Shown piece by piece: positions 39,345 to 51,514 of a DNA stretch of 64,000 bases (positions are counted from its first letter, which is position 1; the number at the start of each line of letters is the position of its first letter). The translations under genes were made by a program, and so were the position numbers. The notes under the pieces are model-generated. The model made no database searches. It saw nothing but the letters and a program-made list of their open reading frames with translations, and was not told the origin of the DNA. The stretch lies in the NCBI RefSeq assembly GCF_900055185.1, contig NZ_FIZX01000003.1:62001-126000 (forward strand). Reading direction: 5' to 3'. Origin of the DNA: Grimontia celer. GTDB lineage: Bacteria > Pseudomonadota > Gammaproteobacteria > Enterobacterales > Vibrionaceae.

Positions 39345-40298
39345 ATGTCAGAGCAGTTTTCACACATTTCCGTCCTCCTCCACGAATCCATCGAAGGTCT
39401 CGCACTCAAACCTGACGGCATTTATGTCGATGGTACGTTTGGCCGTGGTGGACATACCCGAGAAATTTTGCGTCGTCTGGGTGAAGGTGGTCAGCTTTAT
39501 AGTATTGACCGCGATCCGCAGGCGATTGAAGAAGCAGGCACGATTGATGACCCTCGCTTCAACATTATTCATGGCCCATTTTCCGGCATCCAACAATACA
39601 TTGAAGAACGCGGTCTGAGTGGCAAGATTGACGGCGTATTGCTGGACCTTGGGGTGTCTTCACCGCAATTAGATGATCCAGAACGTGGCTTTAGCTTTAT
39701 GCGCGATGGTCCTTTGGACATGCGCATGGATCCGACTTCAGGTATTCCAGCTTCTCAATGGCTTGCCGAAGCGGACGCAGACGACATTGCCTGGGTGTTG
39801 AAAGAGTTTGGCGAAGAGCGATTTGCCAAGCGTATCGCTCGTGCCATTGTTGCCCACCGAGAAGATGAAACCAAAGAGCCGTTGACCAGAACTTTGCAGC
39901 TGGCCAACTTGATTGCTGCGGTATCACCTTCCCGTGATCGTAAAAAGCACCCGGCGACCCGCTGTTTTCAGGCGATTCGCATCTACATCAACAGTGAGTT
40001 GGAAGAGATTGAAACGGCGATGCAAGGTGCGCTTGAAGTGTTGGCGCCGGGGGGGCGACTTTCCATCATCAGCTTCCACTCATTGGAAGACCGTTTGGTG
40101 AAACGCTTTATGCGCAAGCAGAGCAAAGGGCCGGATGTACCGCATGGCGTGCCACTGACCGAAGATCAAATCCGTGCACTGGGTCAGGCAAAGATGAAGC
40201 TGGTGGGCAAAGCATTGAAACCGTCTGACGTGGAAGTCTCAGACAACACTCGCTCCCGAAGCTCGGTGCTGCGTGTGGCAGAAAAATTGGGTGACTGA
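39345..40298 (+). CDS. rsmH: 16S rRNA (cytosine1402-N4)-methyltransferase RsmH
   Basis: A 317-residue SAM methyltransferase (MraW), with the glycine-rich loop [15 protein letters not shown] and [23 protein letters not shown]. It modifies the same nucleotide, C1402, as RsmI encoded about 1.2 kb upstream. A G7 tract occurs near 40049-40055. Its last base is the first of the ftsL ATG (TGATG). Confidence 0.97.
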   Translation: MSEQFSHISVLLHESIEGLALKPDGIYVDGTFGRGGHTREILRRLGEGGQLYSIDRDPQAIEEAGTIDDPRFNIIHGPFSGIQQYIEERGLSGKIDGVLLDLGVSSPQLDDPERGFSFMRDGPLDMRMDPTSGIPASQWLAEADADDIAWVLKEFGEERFAKRIARAIVAHREDETKEPLTRTLQLANLIAAVSPSRDRKKHPATRCFQAIRIYINSELEEIETAMQGALEVLAPGGRLSIISFHSLEDRLVKRFMRKQSKGPDVPHGVPLTEDQIRALGQAKMKLVGKALKPSDVEVSDNTRSRSSVLRVAEKLGD

Positions 40299-40612
40299 TG
40301 TCGGCAGAAAATCCAGGACTGACAAGGCAAATTCTGCAGGACCTGACCAGTATTGGTCGGGTTCCTATGGTGCTTTTGGTTCTGGTACTGCTTTCTGCAT
40401 TGGGCGTGGTTTACATCACCCAGCAAACGCGTGCTGCGATAGCCCATCATGACCAACTTTTGATGGAGCGCGAGCAACTGGAAGTCGAATGGCGTAACCA
40501 GTTGCTTGAGGAACATGCGTTATCAGAACACAGCCGTGTCGAAGCCATGGCACGGCAGGATCAGGACATGATCCGTCCAGACAGTCGACGTGAAGTCATA
40601 GTGAGTCAATAG
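40298..40612 (+). CDS. ftsL: Cell division protein FtsL
   Basis: A 104-residue bitopic protein with a short cytoplasmic N-terminus, one transmembrane helix (about 22-41) and a periplasmic leucine-zipper-like coiled coil. It forms the FtsQLB complex that activates FtsWI. Its start overlaps the rsmH stop. Confidence 0.93.
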   Translation: MSAENPGLTRQILQDLTSIGRVPMVLLVLVLLSALGVVYITQQTRAAIAHHDQLLMEREQLEVEWRNQLLEEHALSEHSRVEAMARQDQDMIRPDSRREVIVSQ

Positions 40613-40613
40613 C

Positions 40614-42362
40614 GTGAAGGGAAAAACGAAACCGACCAATCAGCGAGCAAAAAAGCCCGCACCGAATTTGATTCGGTGGCGCTTTGTCACGGTCTGTTTC
40701 TGTATTTCTCTTGCCATGGTCGCGTTGATTGCCCGCGCCGCATTCATTCAGGTCATCGAACCGGATCGCCTTCTTCAGGAAGGCGATATGCGTTCTGTCC
40801 GTGTCAAAGCCCTTCATTCAGCACGCGGCATCATTACCGATCGCAATGGCGAGTCATTGGCTGTCAGTGTGCCGGTAGAGGCCGTGTATGTGGATCCGGT
40901 GACTGTATTTAAAAACGGTGGCCTGAAAGATATCGACCGCTGGTACGCGTTGGCTGATGTGTTGGGTATCGACCGTCAGGCGATGGTAAACCGCATCGAG
41001 CGCAATAAAAACAAACGCTTTATCTACCTGCAGCGTCAGGTTGGCCCTGCTGTTGCAGATTACGTATCTGGTCTTCGCTTACCGGGTATTGGTATGAATG
41101 ACGAGTCCCGTCGTTTTTATCCGGCAGGTGAAGTTAGTGCTCACCTTGTGGGTGTAACCGGCATTGATGGCCGCGGTCTCGAAGGTATCGAACGTGGCTA
41201 TGATGGTTGGCTGAGTGGTGAACCAGGCCGCCGTACTGTGCGCAAAGACCGCTATGGTCGCGTCGTTGAAGTCATTTCCAAAGAGGCCAAGGAAGAAGGC
41301 AAACCACTTCAACTCAGTATCGATCAGCGTCTTCAGGCGATTTCTTATCGCGCCATTAAGCAAGCGGTTGCGGACTACCGCGCGACTTCAGGCTCTTTGG
41401 TCATGGTAGATGTCCGCACGGGCGAAGTGCTGGCGATGGTGAATGCACCATCTTACAACCCGAATAACCGCGCCGATCTGAAAAGTTTCAAAATGCGTAA
41501 CCGCGCCATCACTGATGTTTTCGAGCCAGGTTCCACCATCAAGCCTCTGGTGGTTTTGGCGGCATTGGAAAATGGCGTAGCGGATGAGTCGACCATCATT
41601 GATACGGGTAACGGCGTGATGAGCATCGGCGGAGCGCGTGTCCGCGATGTTTCCAAAGTCGGTGAAGCAAACCTCCGTAAAATCCTCCAAAAATCCAGTA
41701 ACATCGGTGTCAGTAAACTGTCTCTTTCTATGCCGGTCGAAGCACTGCTTGGCCTTTACAGCAGCTTTGGCATCGGTGACGCAACTGGTGTGAATCTGGT
41801 CGGTGAGTCTTATGGACTGTATCCGAACCGTCGCCGTTGGTCTGACTTCGAACGTGCGACCCTCTCTTTTGGCTATGGCCTTTCTATTACGCCAGCTCAG
41901 CTTGCCCGTGCTTATGCGGTACTTGGCGCGGAAGGTGTGAATCGCCCGCTGTCGATTTTGAAAACAGAATCAGTGGTACCGGGTAAACAAGTGGCATCAC
42001 AAGAAAACACCCGAAAAGTTCTCGACATGCTGGAGTCCGTGACGCAGGAAGGCGGAAGTGCCCGCCGCGCAGCGGTTGACGGTTACCGTGTCGGGGCAAA
42101 AACAGGGACAGCGAAAGTTGCGGTGGCCGGTGGCTACGGTGATGAATATATCGGTTATACGGCGGGGATCGCACCTTTGAGCGAGCCACGCATTGCCATG
42201 GTGGTGGTGATCAATGAACCCCAAGGCGACAAATATTACGGTGGTCAGGTTGCGGCCCCCGTGTTTTCTGACGTGATGAAGAGCTCGTTGCAGATCCTCA
42301 ATATCGCACCGGACGCTCAGCAGCCATTTTTACAGATTGCTAATACGGACAATCGGAACTGA
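40614..42362 (+). CDS. ftsI: Peptidoglycan transpeptidase FtsI (PBP3)
   Basis: A 582-residue septal class B penicillin-binding protein. It has a short cytoplasmic tail, one membrane helix (about 23-46), a pedestal domain and the transpeptidase domain. Motifs: S307-T-I-K310 (SxxK), SSN in KSSNIGVSK, and KTG in GAKTGTAKV. It cross-links septal peptidoglycan with FtsW. The start is GTG, one base after the ftsL stop. The tail extends beyond the domain, as usual. Confidence 0.97.
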   Translation: MKGKTKPTNQRAKKPAPNLIRWRFVTVCFCISLAMVALIARAAFIQVIEPDRLLQEGDMRSVRVKALHSARGIITDRNGESLAVSVPVEAVYVDPVTVFKNGGLKDIDRWYALADVLGIDRQAMVNRIERNKNKRFIYLQRQVGPAVADYVSGLRLPGIGMNDESRRFYPAGEVSAHLVGVTGIDGRGLEGIERGYDGWLSGEPGRRTVRKDRYGRVVEVISKEAKEEGKPLQLSIDQRLQAISYRAIKQAVADYRATSGSLVMVDVRTGEVLAMVNAPSYNPNNRADLKSFKMRNRAITDVFEPGSTIKPLVVLAALENGVADESTIIDTGNGVMSIGGARVRDVSKVGEANLRKILQKSSNIGVSKLSLSMPVEALLGLYSSFGIGDATGVNLVGESYGLYPNRRRWSDFERATLSFGYGLSITPAQLARAYAVLGAEGVNRPLSILKTESVVPGKQVASQENTRKVLDMLESVTQEGGSARRAAVDGYRVGAKTGTAKVAVAGGYGDEYIGYTAGIAPLSEPRIAMVVVINEPQGDKYYGGQVAAPVFSDVMKSSLQILNIAPDAQQPFLQIANTDNRN

Positions 42363-43849
42363 TGCCGAACACGAGCTTTAAAGAATTATTGGCGCCTTGG
42401 TATGACGCCATCCCAGAGACACCTATTACCGGTTTGACGCTGGATAACCGCCAGATCCAACCGGGTGATGTATTTATTGCCGTTCAGGGGCATTCCCTGG
42501 ACGCACGACGCTTTATTCCTGCTGCTATTGAAGCCGGTGCAGCAGCGGTGATTGCCGATGATGGCGATACTAACGGCCAGTTTGATGTCACTTTGCAAAA
42601 TGGTGTGCCAGTCGTTGCCTTCCCTCACTTGAAATCCACCTTGTCGGAAATTGCTGACCGTTTCTATCAATCACCAAGCAAAATGATGAAAGTGATTGGT
42701 GTGACAGGCACCAATGGTAAAACCACGGTGAGCCAGTTGGTTGCGCAGTGGATTGACCTGCTCGATGGTAAAGCAGCAGTGATGGGTACTACAGGTAACG
42801 GCTTCCTTGATGCATTAGAGCCAGCTTTGAACACCACGGGCAGCGCGTTGGATATTCAGCAGCAACTGGCGGCGTTTAACCATCAGGGTGCGACTCACGT
42901 GGCGATGGAAGTGTCTTCTCATGGTTTGGTGCAGGATCGTGTGAAAGCCGTGGCTTTTGATGCTGCTATCTTCACTAACCTCAGCCGTGATCACCTTGAT
43001 TACCACGGCACCATGGAAGCATACGCAGAAGCCAAGCTTCGCCTCTTTACCCACTATGGCTCACCGGTTTCCGTGATCAACGTTGACGATCCGGTCGGTG
43101 CTAACTGGGTCAGCAACATGCCGGAAGCGGTGGCGGTTTCACTTTCTGAAAGCAATGTCCACGCGCATGAAGGCCGCAAGCTTTGGCTAACATCTGTCGA
43201 CTACGCGACAAGCGGTGTGACCATCAGCTTTGACTCTTCATGGGGTGCTGGTCAATATACTGCGCCGCTGGTTGGCGAATTCAACGTCATGAACCTTTTG
43301 GTTAGCCTGACCACGCTTCTGGGACTTGGCTACGAAAAAGAAACTCTGATGGCAGCTGCCAGCAAGTTGCAGGCGGTGATTGGACGCATGGAAGTTTTTC
43401 ATCGTGCTGACAAACCTATGTTGGTGGTGGATTATGCTCACACGCCCGATGCCCTTGAAAAAGCGCTGATGGCTCTTCGTCGTCACTGCGATGGTAAGCT
43501 GTGGTGTATTTTCGGCTGTGGTGGCGATAGGGATACAGGTAAACGCCCAATGATGGCAGACATTGCTGAAAGAATGGCTGATGTGGCTATCCTGACCGAC
43601 GACAATCCCCGCTCAGAATCTCCGGAAGCGATTGTGGCTGACATGCTCAAAGGCATGGTCGATCCCGCTCAAGCAATTATCCTTCACGACCGCGCGGAAG
43701 CGTGTGGCTATGCATTTGAAAATGCGTCAGAAAAAGACGTGATTCTGGTCGCAGGAAAAGGACACGAAGACTATCAAGTGCTGGCATCAGGTACTGTTCA
43801 CTATTCCGATCGTGAGACCGTACGCCGTTTGTTGGAGGAAGAGGCATGA
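42362..43849 (+). CDS. murE: UDP-MurNAc-L-Ala-D-Glu:meso-DAP ligase MurE
   Basis: A 495-residue Mur ligase. The ATP loop GTNGKTT is at 116-122. DDNPRSE is the motif that marks meso-diaminopimelate specificity, so the wall is the normal Gram-negative A1-gamma type. It overlaps the ftsI stop by one base and murF by four. Confidence 0.97.
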   Translation: MPNTSFKELLAPWYDAIPETPITGLTLDNRQIQPGDVFIAVQGHSLDARRFIPAAIEAGAAAVIADDGDTNGQFDVTLQNGVPVVAFPHLKSTLSEIADRFYQSPSKMMKVIGVTGTNGKTTVSQLVAQWIDLLDGKAAVMGTTGNGFLDALEPALNTTGSALDIQQQLAAFNHQGATHVAMEVSSHGLVQDRVKAVAFDAAIFTNLSRDHLDYHGTMEAYAEAKLRLFTHYGSPVSVINVDDPVGANWVSNMPEAVAVSLSESNVHAHEGRKLWLTSVDYATSGVTISFDSSWGAGQYTAPLVGEFNVMNLLVSLTTLLGLGYEKETLMAAASKLQAVIGRMEVFHRADKPMLVVDYAHTPDALEKALMALRRHCDGKLWCIFGCGGDRDTGKRPMMADIAERMADVAILTDDNPRSESPEAIVADMLKGMVDPAQAIILHDRAEACGYAFENASEKDVILVAGKGHEDYQVLASGTVHYSDRETVRRLLEEEA

Positions 43850-45210
43850 TCCCAGTTTCGTTGAAATCACTGCAGACTGTTTTAGACGCTGATCTGGTCG
43901 GCGAAGATGTGGTGATTGATGCCGTTTCCACCGACACGCGAACGCTTGGCAATGGCGCTTTGTTTGTCGCGCTGGTGGGCGAGCGATTCGATGCTCATGA
44001 TTTTGTAGAAACTGCGAATGAAAACGGCGCGTCAGCACTTTTGGTTTCCAAACCTGTCGATATATCACTGCCACAACTGATCGTGAAAGACACCAAGCTG
44101 GCTTTGGGGCAACTGGGCGCATGGGTGAAATCTCAATGTGACGTGAAGACGATTGCGCTCACAGGCAGTTGCGGTAAAACCACAGTCAAAGAAATGCTGG
44201 CTGCCATTCTGTCTCCAAAAGGCCAGACGCTGTATACCGCGGGTAACTTCAATAACGACATCGGTGTGCCGCTGACCTTGCTTCGCCTGCAACCTTCCGA
44301 TGAGTACGCGGTGATGGAATTGGGCGCTAACCACATTGGTGAAATTGCATATACCACGTCTTTGGTTAAGCCGGATCTGGCGATGGTCACTAACCTGGCG
44401 GCAGCGCATTTGGAAGGCTTCGGTTCCCTTGATGGCGTAGCGAAAGCCAAAGGCGAGATCTTCCAGGGGCTTGATGATGGCGAGCTTGCAATCGTTAATC
44501 AGGACAGCAATGGTGGCGCATTTTGGGATGACGTACTGAGAAGTAAGCAAGTACTTACCATGACAGTGACTGACAAGCCTGCCGACTACCGTGCCGAGAA
44601 TATTCATCAGGTCGACAACGGCTGCTATGCCTTCGATTTGGTTTCACCACAAGGTACCTATTCGGTGACACTCAGCCTTCCCGGTGAACATAACGTTTCG
44701 AACGCGATTCTCGCAGCCATCGCAGCGACCAAGATAGATAGTAAGGTGACAATGGACGATGTGGTCCGAGGTCTCGCTTCTGTGTCGCCTGTCAAAGGTC
44801 GTGGTGCGATAAGCTTCCCGCGCCCAGGTCTTCGTCTGATTGATGACAGCTACAACGCCAGTCTTGCAGCAATGAAAGCGGCGGTGGATTTGCTGGATGG
44901 CTTCGACGGAGACAAAGTTATCGTCTTGGCTGATATGGGCGAGATGGGCGAACACTCCGATTCGGTGCATGGAGAAGTGGCAGAGCACCTCAGCAAGGCC
45001 TCAATTCAAACCGTGATTACTTATGGACCTGCCAGCGCCGCGATCAGCGAGCGTTGTGGTGGTCAGCACTTTGAAGATAAAAGCGCATTGATTGCGCATG
45101 TAGTAGAACTGATGAAAACAAAACGCGAAGTATCCGTTTTGGTCAAAGGGGCCAACGGAATGAAGATGTCTGAAGTGGTTGCAGCAATAGAGGAGGCAGC
45201 CAAATGCTAG
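43846..45210 (+). CDS. murF: UDP-MurNAc-tripeptide:D-Ala-D-Ala ligase MurF
   Basis: A 454-residue Mur ligase adding D-Ala-D-Ala to the UDP-MurNAc-tripeptide. The ATP loop is GSCGKTT near residue 107, and [13 protein letters not shown] matches the MurF central domain. It overlaps murE by four bases and mraY by seven. Confidence 0.97.
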   Translation: MIPVSLKSLQTVLDADLVGEDVVIDAVSTDTRTLGNGALFVALVGERFDAHDFVETANENGASALLVSKPVDISLPQLIVKDTKLALGQLGAWVKSQCDVKTIALTGSCGKTTVKEMLAAILSPKGQTLYTAGNFNNDIGVPLTLLRLQPSDEYAVMELGANHIGEIAYTTSLVKPDLAMVTNLAAAHLEGFGSLDGVAKAKGEIFQGLDDGELAIVNQDSNGGAFWDDVLRSKQVLTMTVTDKPADYRAENIHQVDNGCYAFDLVSPQGTYSVTLSLPGEHNVSNAILAAIAATKIDSKVTMDDVVRGLASVSPVKGRGAISFPRPGLRLIDDSYNASLAAMKAAVDLLDGFDGDKVIVLADMGEMGEHSDSVHGEVAEHLSKASIQTVITYGPASAAISERCGGQHFEDKSALIAHVVELMKTKREVSVLVKGANGMKMSEVVAAIEEAAKC

Positions 45211-46286
45211 ATTGGCTATCAGATATCCTAACCCAACACATTCCGTTTTTCCGACTGTTTGATTACCTGACATTCCGCGCCATCCTCAGCGTGTTGACTG
45301 CATTGACGCTGTCACTTTGGATGGGGCCGCGCCTGATTGCCCGCTTGCAGATGCTGCAAATCGGTCAGGTAGTGCGTAACGAAGGTCCGGAGTCCCACTT
45401 CAGCAAGCGTGGTACGCCGACCATGGGCGGCATCATGATTTTGACCGCGATTACGGTCACTGTGCTGCTGTGGGCTGACCTTTCCAACCCTTATGTTTGG
45501 GCGGTGCTATTCGTGACTCTGGGTTACGGTGCCGTTGGCTTTGTCGATGACTACCGTAAAGTGGTGCGCAAGAACACGGACGGCCTGATTGCCCGCTGGA
45601 AGTATTTCTGGCAATCCGCCATTGCGCTGGTAGTGGCCTTCGCGCTCTATATCCACGGTAAAGATACTGCCGCCACCCAACTTGTGGTGCCTTTCTTCAA
45701 AGACGTGATGCCTCAGCTTGGCCTGTTCTACATCGTCTTCACCTATTTCGTGATTGTCGGCTCAAGCAACGCGGTGAACCTTACTGACGGTCTTGATGGC
45801 TTGGCTATCATGCCAACCGTGATGGTAGCCAGTGGCTTTGCCTTTATCGCCTGGGCGACAGGTAACGTGAACTTTGCTGAATACCTGCACATCCCTTATA
45901 TCAAAGATGCCGATGAATTGGTGATTGTCTGTGCGGCGATAGTTGGCGCAGGTTTAGGCTTCTTGTGGTTTAACACCTATCCGGCCCAGGTGTTCATGGG
46001 GGATGTGGGCTCTCTGGCACTGGGCGGTGCACTGGGCACGATTGCCGTGTTGGTGCGTCAGGAATTCCTGTTGGTCATCATGGGCGGTGTGTTCGTGATG
46101 GAAACCTTGTCAGTGATCCTGCAAGTGGGCTCTTACAAACTGCGTGGTCAGCGCATTTTCCGCATGGCACCTATCCACCACCACTACGAATTGAAAGGCT
46201 GGCCAGAGCCGCGCGTGATTGTACGATTCTGGATTATTACCCTGATGCTGGTTCTTGCAGGACTGGCAACATTGAAGGTGCGCTAA
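45204..46286 (+). CDS. mraY: Phospho-MurNAc-pentapeptide transferase MraY
   Basis: A 360-residue, ten-helix membrane enzyme making lipid I from UDP-MurNAc-pentapeptide and undecaprenyl phosphate. The catalytic aspartates are in GFVDDYRKV and [10 protein letters not shown], and [15 protein letters not shown] is the histidine-rich family signature. Confidence 0.97.
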   Translation: MLDWLSDILTQHIPFFRLFDYLTFRAILSVLTALTLSLWMGPRLIARLQMLQIGQVVRNEGPESHFSKRGTPTMGGIMILTAITVTVLLWADLSNPYVWAVLFVTLGYGAVGFVDDYRKVVRKNTDGLIARWKYFWQSAIALVVAFALYIHGKDTAATQLVVPFFKDVMPQLGLFYIVFTYFVIVGSSNAVNLTDGLDGLAIMPTVMVASGFAFIAWATGNVNFAEYLHIPYIKDADELVIVCAAIVGAGLGFLWFNTYPAQVFMGDVGSLALGGALGTIAVLVRQEFLLVIMGGVFVMETLSVILQVGSYKLRGQRIFRMAPIHHHYELKGWPEPRVIVRFWIITLMLVLAGLATLKVR

Positions 46287-47639
46287 ATGAAGACAGACGC
46301 CGCGAAAAACATTGTGGTGATTGGGCTCGGTATGACCGGGCTCTCTGTCGTTAATCATCTTGTGAGAAAAGATGATGGCGCGACTGTGAAAGTGATTGAT
46401 ACCCGTGCTAATCCGCCGGGCGCAGAGCAGTTACCGAAAAATGTGGCATTGCATGCCGGTGGCTGGAATATGGATTGGTTGCTTTCAGCAGACCAGATTG
46501 TGGCAAGCCCAGGCATTGCGCTGGCAACACCAGAGCTTAAAAAAGCGGCTGCGAAAGGCATTGAGATTGTCGGTGACATTGAACTCTTCGCCCGTGATGT
46601 AAAAGCGCCTGTCATTGGTATTACCGGCTCAAACGGTAAAAGCACTGTGACCAGTCTGGTTGGTGAGATGGCAAAAGCGGCAGGCATCAATGTCGGTGTT
46701 GGCGGCAATATCGGCTTTGCAGCTTTGGATATGCTGGCCAGTGAGCACGAGCTTTATGTACTGGAGCTGTCGAGCTTCCAGCTTGAAACCACCTCCTCCC
46801 TGAATTTGGAAGCGGCAGTGTTCCTCAATCTTTCAGAAGATCATATGGATCGCTATGAAGGGATGGATGACTACCGCGATGCCAAATTGCGTATTTTCGA
46901 CCAAACCAAACTGTCGGTTTGGAACCAAGACGATCTCCAGACCAAAAATACACAGACCAAAGGCGGCAATGTGCCTGCTATCAGCTTCGGCTTCACGTCA
47001 GGTGAGTACACACTCACCGAGAAAGACGGCGCAGAGTGGCTGACAGCAAAAGGCGAGCTTGTGATGGCGGTGTCTGATATCGCGCTGGTAGGTCGTCACA
47101 ACGTGGCTAACTGTCTGGCGGCGATGGCGCTGGCTGATGCGACGGGTGTGAACCGTGAAGCGCAACGTCAGGCAATGCGTGAATACCGAGGTTTACCTCA
47201 TCGTTGTCAGCAAGTGATCGAACACAACGGCGTACTTTGGGTGAATGACTCAAAAGCGACCAACCCCGCGAGCACTGAAGCGGCGCTTGATGGCCTGCAG
47301 TTGGCAGGGCGTCTGCATCTTTTGGTGGGTGGCGATGGCAAAGGCGCCGATTTTTCTTCGCTGAAACCTATCCTCGACAAGCTGAACGTGACTTTGTATT
47401 GCTATGGCCGTGATGGTCATGCTTTTACAAATCTGGTTGCGTCGCCTGTGGTGATTGAAACCATGCAGGAAGCCATGGATATCGCGGCATCAACTGCGAC
47501 ATCTGGTGACATGGTGTTGTTGTCTCCAGCATGTGCGAGCTTCGATCAGTTCACCAACTTTATGGTGCGAGGTGATACCTTTGCTGCGTACGCGCAAGAG
47601 ATTGCACAGCGAAGTGCAGAGGAGAGCGTGACGGAATGA
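46287..47639 (+). CDS. murD: UDP-MurNAc-L-alanine:D-glutamate ligase MurD
   Basis: A 450-residue Mur ligase, with the N-terminal nucleotide-binding fold [15 protein letters not shown] loop GSNGKST near 112-118, and [12 protein letters not shown] near the C-terminus. It adds D-glutamate to UDP-MurNAc-L-Ala. It starts directly after the mraY stop and overlaps ftsW by four bases. Confidence 0.97.
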   Translation: MKTDAAKNIVVIGLGMTGLSVVNHLVRKDDGATVKVIDTRANPPGAEQLPKNVALHAGGWNMDWLLSADQIVASPGIALATPELKKAAAKGIEIVGDIELFARDVKAPVIGITGSNGKSTVTSLVGEMAKAAGINVGVGGNIGFAALDMLASEHELYVLELSSFQLETTSSLNLEAAVFLNLSEDHMDRYEGMDDYRDAKLRIFDQTKLSVWNQDDLQTKNTQTKGGNVPAISFGFTSGEYTLTEKDGAEWLTAKGELVMAVSDIALVGRHNVANCLAAMALADATGVNREAQRQAMREYRGLPHRCQQVIEHNGVLWVNDSKATNPASTEAALDGLQLAGRLHLLVGGDGKGADFSSLKPILDKLNVTLYCYGRDGHAFTNLVASPVVIETMQEAMDIAASTATSGDMVLLSPACASFDQFTNFMVRGDTFAAYAQEIAQRSAEESVTE

Positions 47640-48847
47640 TGAGTGCGAAGTGGGACGACAACCGTTTTATGCGCTGGATTTCGAATCCAGCGCCAACGGC
47701 ATTGTATGACCGCCAGCTGGTATGGCTCTCATTCGGCCTGATGATGGTTGGTCTCATCATGGTGTCCTCTGCTTCTATTCCTGTTTCTGTCCGTTTGGTT
47801 GATGAGCCGTTCTATTTCGCCATGCGTCAGGGCGTGTATCTCATAGGCGCACTTATCATTGCTGGCGTGGCCATGCAGATACCCTTGTCGCGCTGGCAAC
47901 AACTTAGCATTCCTTTGCTGTTTATCTCGCTTGGGCTTCTTTTAGCAGTATTGGTTGTAGGTAAATCGGTGAATGGTGCTTCCCGTTGGCTGCCAATGGG
48001 CTTTTTTAACCTGCAGCCCGCAGAAGTGGCCAAATTATCACTCTTCCTGTTTATTGCAGGCTATCTCGTGCGTCGCCATGGCGAAGTAAGGGAGAGCGTC
48101 ACAGGCTTTTTGAAACCACTGGCAGTGCTGGTGGTGATTGCAGGCCTGTTATTGCTTCAGCCCGACCTCGGTTCTGTTGTCGTCATGTTTGTCACGACGG
48201 TGGGCATGCTGTTTATTGCTGGCGCCAAGCTATGGCAGTTCGGTGTCTTGCTGTTTACCGGTCTTGGGCTGGTCGGTCTTTTGATCATTGCTGAGCCCTA
48301 CCGTGTCGCTCGTGTCACCTCCTTCTTGGATCCTTGGCAAGACCCGTTTGGTAGCGGTTACCAGCTTACGCAATCTTTGATGGCCTTTGGCCGTGGCAGC
48401 TGGTGGGGACAAGGGCTCGGTAATTCTATCCAGAAACTCGAATACCTGCCGGAAGCGCACACTGACTTTGTTATAGCGGTGCTGGCAGAGGAGCTCGGCC
48501 TGATTGGCGTCACTGTCGTTTTGCTGATGGTATTCGCATTGGTTTTCCGCGCACTCTTTATCGGGAAACGTTGCCTTGAAGCGAACCAGCTTTTCGGCGG
48601 TTTTCTGGCATTTGGTATTGGTATCTGGTTTGCGTTTCAGGCACTGGTGAATGTTGGTGCTGCGGCAGGTATTATGCCGACAAAAGGTTTGACGTTGCCG
48701 CTGGTCAGTTATGGCGGTTCCAGTTTATTTATTATGTCGACGGCGGTGGCGCTACTTCTTCGCATTGACCACGAATACCGTTTGGAAACGGCGCAGGCGC
48801 ACCAACGAATTGTCTCTCATGAAAAACGAAAACGAACAAAAACATAA
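47636..48847 (+). CDS. ftsW: Septal peptidoglycan glycosyltransferase FtsW
   Basis: A 403-residue SEDS-family protein with ten membrane helices. The large loop contains [25 protein letters not shown] with the catalytic aspartate, and [31 protein letters not shown] closes the SEDS signature. It polymerises lipid II at the septum as partner of FtsI. Confidence 0.97.
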   Translation: MMSAKWDDNRFMRWISNPAPTALYDRQLVWLSFGLMMVGLIMVSSASIPVSVRLVDEPFYFAMRQGVYLIGALIIAGVAMQIPLSRWQQLSIPLLFISLGLLLAVLVVGKSVNGASRWLPMGFFNLQPAEVAKLSLFLFIAGYLVRRHGEVRESVTGFLKPLAVLVVIAGLLLLQPDLGSVVVMFVTTVGMLFIAGAKLWQFGVLLFTGLGLVGLLIIAEPYRVARVTSFLDPWQDPFGSGYQLTQSLMAFGRGSWWGQGLGNSIQKLEYLPEAHTDFVIAVLAEELGLIGVTVVLLMVFALVFRALFIGKRCLEANQLFGGFLAFGIGIWFAFQALVNVGAAAGIMPTKGLTLPLVSYGGSSLFIMSTAVALLLRIDHEYRLETAQAHQRIVSHEKRKRTKT

Positions 48848-49889
48848 ACGATTATTGGTGATGGCCGGTGGAACTGGCGGTCACGTTTTCCCAGGACTTG
48901 CGGTAGCGAAAGAGTTGCAGGAACAAGGTTGGGAAATCCGCTGGCTGGGAACGGCAGACAGGATGGAAGCGGATTTGGTGCCAAAACATGGCATTGAGAT
49001 CGACTTTATTGAAGTAAAAGGGCTGCGTGGTTCGGGCTTTGCGCGTAAACTTCTCGCCCCTTGGATGGTACTTAATGCTGTTGTTCAGGCAAAGCGCCAT
49101 ATCAAAAACTGGCAACCGAGTGCTGTGCTGGGCATGGGCGGATATGTGAGTGGGCCGGGTGGTTTGGCCGCATGGCTAAGCGGCATTCCCGTTGTGCTTC
49201 ACGAGCAAAATGCTGTCGCGGGGTTAACCAACCAGTGGCTGGCAAAGATTGCCAAGCGTGTGTTGCAGGCTTTTCCTGGAGCGTTTGCTGACAAAGAAGT
49301 GGTTGGCAACCCGGTAAGAAAGGATGTTTGCGACTTGCCAGAACATAAGGCTTATGAAGATGGCGCACCGCTGAAAGTGTTGGTGATGGGAGGAAGCCAG
49401 GGGGCTCGAATCTTAAACCACACAGTGCCTGAAGCGATGGCAAAGCTGGACCGTGAAGTGGTGATTCGTCATCAGGCCGGTAAAGGCAATCAGGCTGACA
49501 CGGCAGAGCGCTTCAAGAAAGCGGGCGTGGTAAATGCCGAAGTCACCGAGTTTATTGATGATGTCGCTGAAGCCTACGATTGGGCAGACATCCTGATTTG
49601 CCGCTCTGGTGCTTTGACAGTGTCTGAAGTGTCTGCGGCAGGCGTGCCATCGATCTTCGTGCCTTTCCAGCATAAAGATCGCCAGCAGGCACTGAATGCT
49701 GAGCACCTCGTCGAGAGTGGCGCGGCGCTAATGATAGAACAACCGGATTTGAGTGCTGACGCATTGGCGGCGGCACTGGAAGATAAAGATTCATCGTCAT
49801 TGATGGCGATGTCGAAGGCTGCTAAAGCCGCGGCAATAACCAATGCCGCTGAGCGTGTAGCCAGTGTCATCAAAGACGTAGCGAAGTAG
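48819..49889 (+). CDS. murG: UDP-GlcNAc:lipid I GlcNAc transferase MurG
   Basis: A 356-residue GT-B glycosyltransferase converting lipid I to lipid II on the inner face of the membrane. [19 protein letters not shown] carries the glycine-rich loop and [13 protein letters not shown] the second. The frame is open upstream inside ftsW, but ATG 48819 ([10 protein letters not shown]) fits family length and overlaps ftsW by 29 bases. Confidence 0.96.
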   Translation: MKNENEQKHKRLLVMAGGTGGHVFPGLAVAKELQEQGWEIRWLGTADRMEADLVPKHGIEIDFIEVKGLRGSGFARKLLAPWMVLNAVVQAKRHIKNWQPSAVLGMGGYVSGPGGLAAWLSGIPVVLHEQNAVAGLTNQWLAKIAKRVLQAFPGAFADKEVVGNPVRKDVCDLPEHKAYEDGAPLKVLVMGGSQGARILNHTVPEAMAKLDREVVIRHQAGKGNQADTAERFKKAGVVNAEVTEFIDDVAEAYDWADILICRSGALTVSEVSAAGVPSIFVPFQHKDRQQALNAEHLVESGAALMIEQPDLSADALAAALEDKDSSSLMAMSKAAKAAAITNAAERVASVIKDVAK

Positions 49890-49900
49890 AGAACAAAGTG

Positions 49901-51364
49901 ATGGGCAAATTTGATAGTCATCAATTAGAAAAAATTCGAACCATGGTGCCGGAAATGCGCCGTGTGAAGCGCATTCACTTTGTGGGTATTGGCGGTGCTG
50001 GTATGTGCGGTATTGCGGAGGTGCTGATCAACGAAGGGTATGAGATCACAGGCTCTGATCTGTCAGAAAACGCCGTGACCCAACGTTTGGAAAGCAAAGG
50101 TGCCAAAGTATTCTTTGGTCATGCTGAGACCAATGTCGATGGCGCAAGCGTCGTTGTGGTTTCTACGGCTATCCGTCAGGACAACCCAGAACTGGTTGCT
50201 GCGAAAGCCGCACGTATTCCAGTGGTTCGCCGTGCAGAAATGTTGGCTGAGCTGATGCGTTACCGCCACGGCATTGCCGTGGCAGGTACGCACGGTAAAA
50301 CCACCACCACAGCCCTGACCACGTTGATTTATCAGGAAGCAGGTCTGGATCCGACGTTTGTGAACGGTGGTCTGGTAAAAAGCGCTGGCACGAATGCACG
50401 TTTGGGCTGTAGCCGCTACCTGATTGCGGAAGCCGATGAAAGTGATGCCTCATTCCTGCACTTGCAGCCGATGGTGGCGATTGTTACCAACATCGAAGCG
50501 GATCACATGGATACCTATGGCGGTAACTTCGACAACCTGAAGCAGACCTTCATCGATTTTCTACACAAGCTGCCTTTCTATGGTCAGGCGGTGATGTGTG
50601 TTGACGATCCTGTAGTACGTGAGTTGATCCCAAGCATAGGTCGTCAAGTCATCACTTATGGTTTCTCAGAAGATGCTGATGTGCGCCTGAAAGATTACCG
50701 TCAGGAAGGTCAGAAAGGTATTTTCACTATTTTGCGCGCGGGTAAACCGGAGGTTCACATTGAACTGAATATTCCGGGCCGACACAATGCATTGAATGCG
50801 GCAGCTGCGGTTGCAGTGGCAACGGAAGATGGTGTGGAAGATGACGCTATCTTACGTGCTCTGGCGAGCTTTGAGGGCACTGGCCGTCGCTTTGATCAGC
50901 TGGGTCTGTTCCCGGTGGAAGAGGGTCACGCGCTGCTGGTGGACGATTACGGACATCACCCAAGCGAAGTCGACGTCACCATTCAAGCTGCGCGTGCGGG
51001 TTGGGAAGATAACCGCCTGGTCATGGTGTTCCAGCCACACCGTTACAGCCGCACCCGAGATTTGTATGACGACTTCGCCAATGTGCTTGAACAGGTTGAC
51101 GTACTGCTGATGCTGGATGTGTATTCTGCCGGTGAAGCGCCAATTGCGGGTGCCGATGGCCGAAGTCTTTGTCGTACTATTCGTGGCCGAGGAAAAATCG
51201 ATCCGATCTTTGTACCGGATGTAGATGCTCTGCCTGCAGCACTGGCTGCGGTAATTCAGCCGGGCGATCTTGTGCTGACACAAGGTGCAGGTGATATTGG
51301 TAAGGTGGCTAGAAAACTGGCCGAATTGAAACTGGATAAAAAGGCGTTGAGCGAGCAGGTATAA
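49901..51364 (+). CDS. murC: UDP-N-acetylmuramate:L-alanine ligase MurC
   Basis: A 487-residue Mur ligase. [18 protein letters not shown] is the UDP-binding loop, [12 protein letters not shown] the ATP loop, and [11 protein letters not shown] the C-terminal signature. The start could be the GTG at 49898 or the adjacent ATG at 49901; ATG is preferred. It is followed by a 207-base gap, where E. coli has ddlB. Confidence 0.97.
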   Translation: MGKFDSHQLEKIRTMVPEMRRVKRIHFVGIGGAGMCGIAEVLINEGYEITGSDLSENAVTQRLESKGAKVFFGHAETNVDGASVVVVSTAIRQDNPELVAAKAARIPVVRRAEMLAELMRYRHGIAVAGTHGKTTTTALTTLIYQEAGLDPTFVNGGLVKSAGTNARLGCSRYLIAEADESDASFLHLQPMVAIVTNIEADHMDTYGGNFDNLKQTFIDFLHKLPFYGQAVMCVDDPVVRELIPSIGRQVITYGFSEDADVRLKDYRQEGQKGIFTILRAGKPEVHIELNIPGRHNALNAAAAVAVATEDGVEDDAILRALASFEGTGRRFDQLGLFPVEEGHALLVDDYGHHPSEVDVTIQAARAGWEDNRLVMVFQPHRYSRTRDLYDDFANVLEQVDVLLMLDVYSAGEAPIAGADGRSLCRTIRGRGKIDPIFVPDVDALPAALAAVIQPGDLVLTQGAGDIGKVARKLAELKLDKKALSEQV

Positions 51365-51480
51365 ACCTGATTACATGCGAAATTACTGAGCTCTGACAGA
51401 GTGATGTCTAATTTTTAACCTGTTTTTGGTGGTTTTGCATGTATTTGATCTCAGCTTCACCACTTCAACGCCAAGAAGGG

Positions 51481-51510
51481 TTGGTGACCTGTCAAACTGA
51501 CCGTTATAAT
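51481..51510 (+). promoter_or_regulatory. Promoter candidate for ftsQAZ with -10 inside an inverted repeat
   Basis: TTGGTG (51481-51486), an 18-base spacer and a perfect TATAAT (51505-51510). The -10 is framed by GACCG (51499-51503) and CGGTC (51511-51515), an inverted repeat centred on TTATAAT. Confidence 0.55.
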
Positions 51511-51514
51511 CGGT

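Noticed and set aside
44065-44607. 180-codon minus-strand ORF
   Set aside because: Antisense to murF; a shadow frame.
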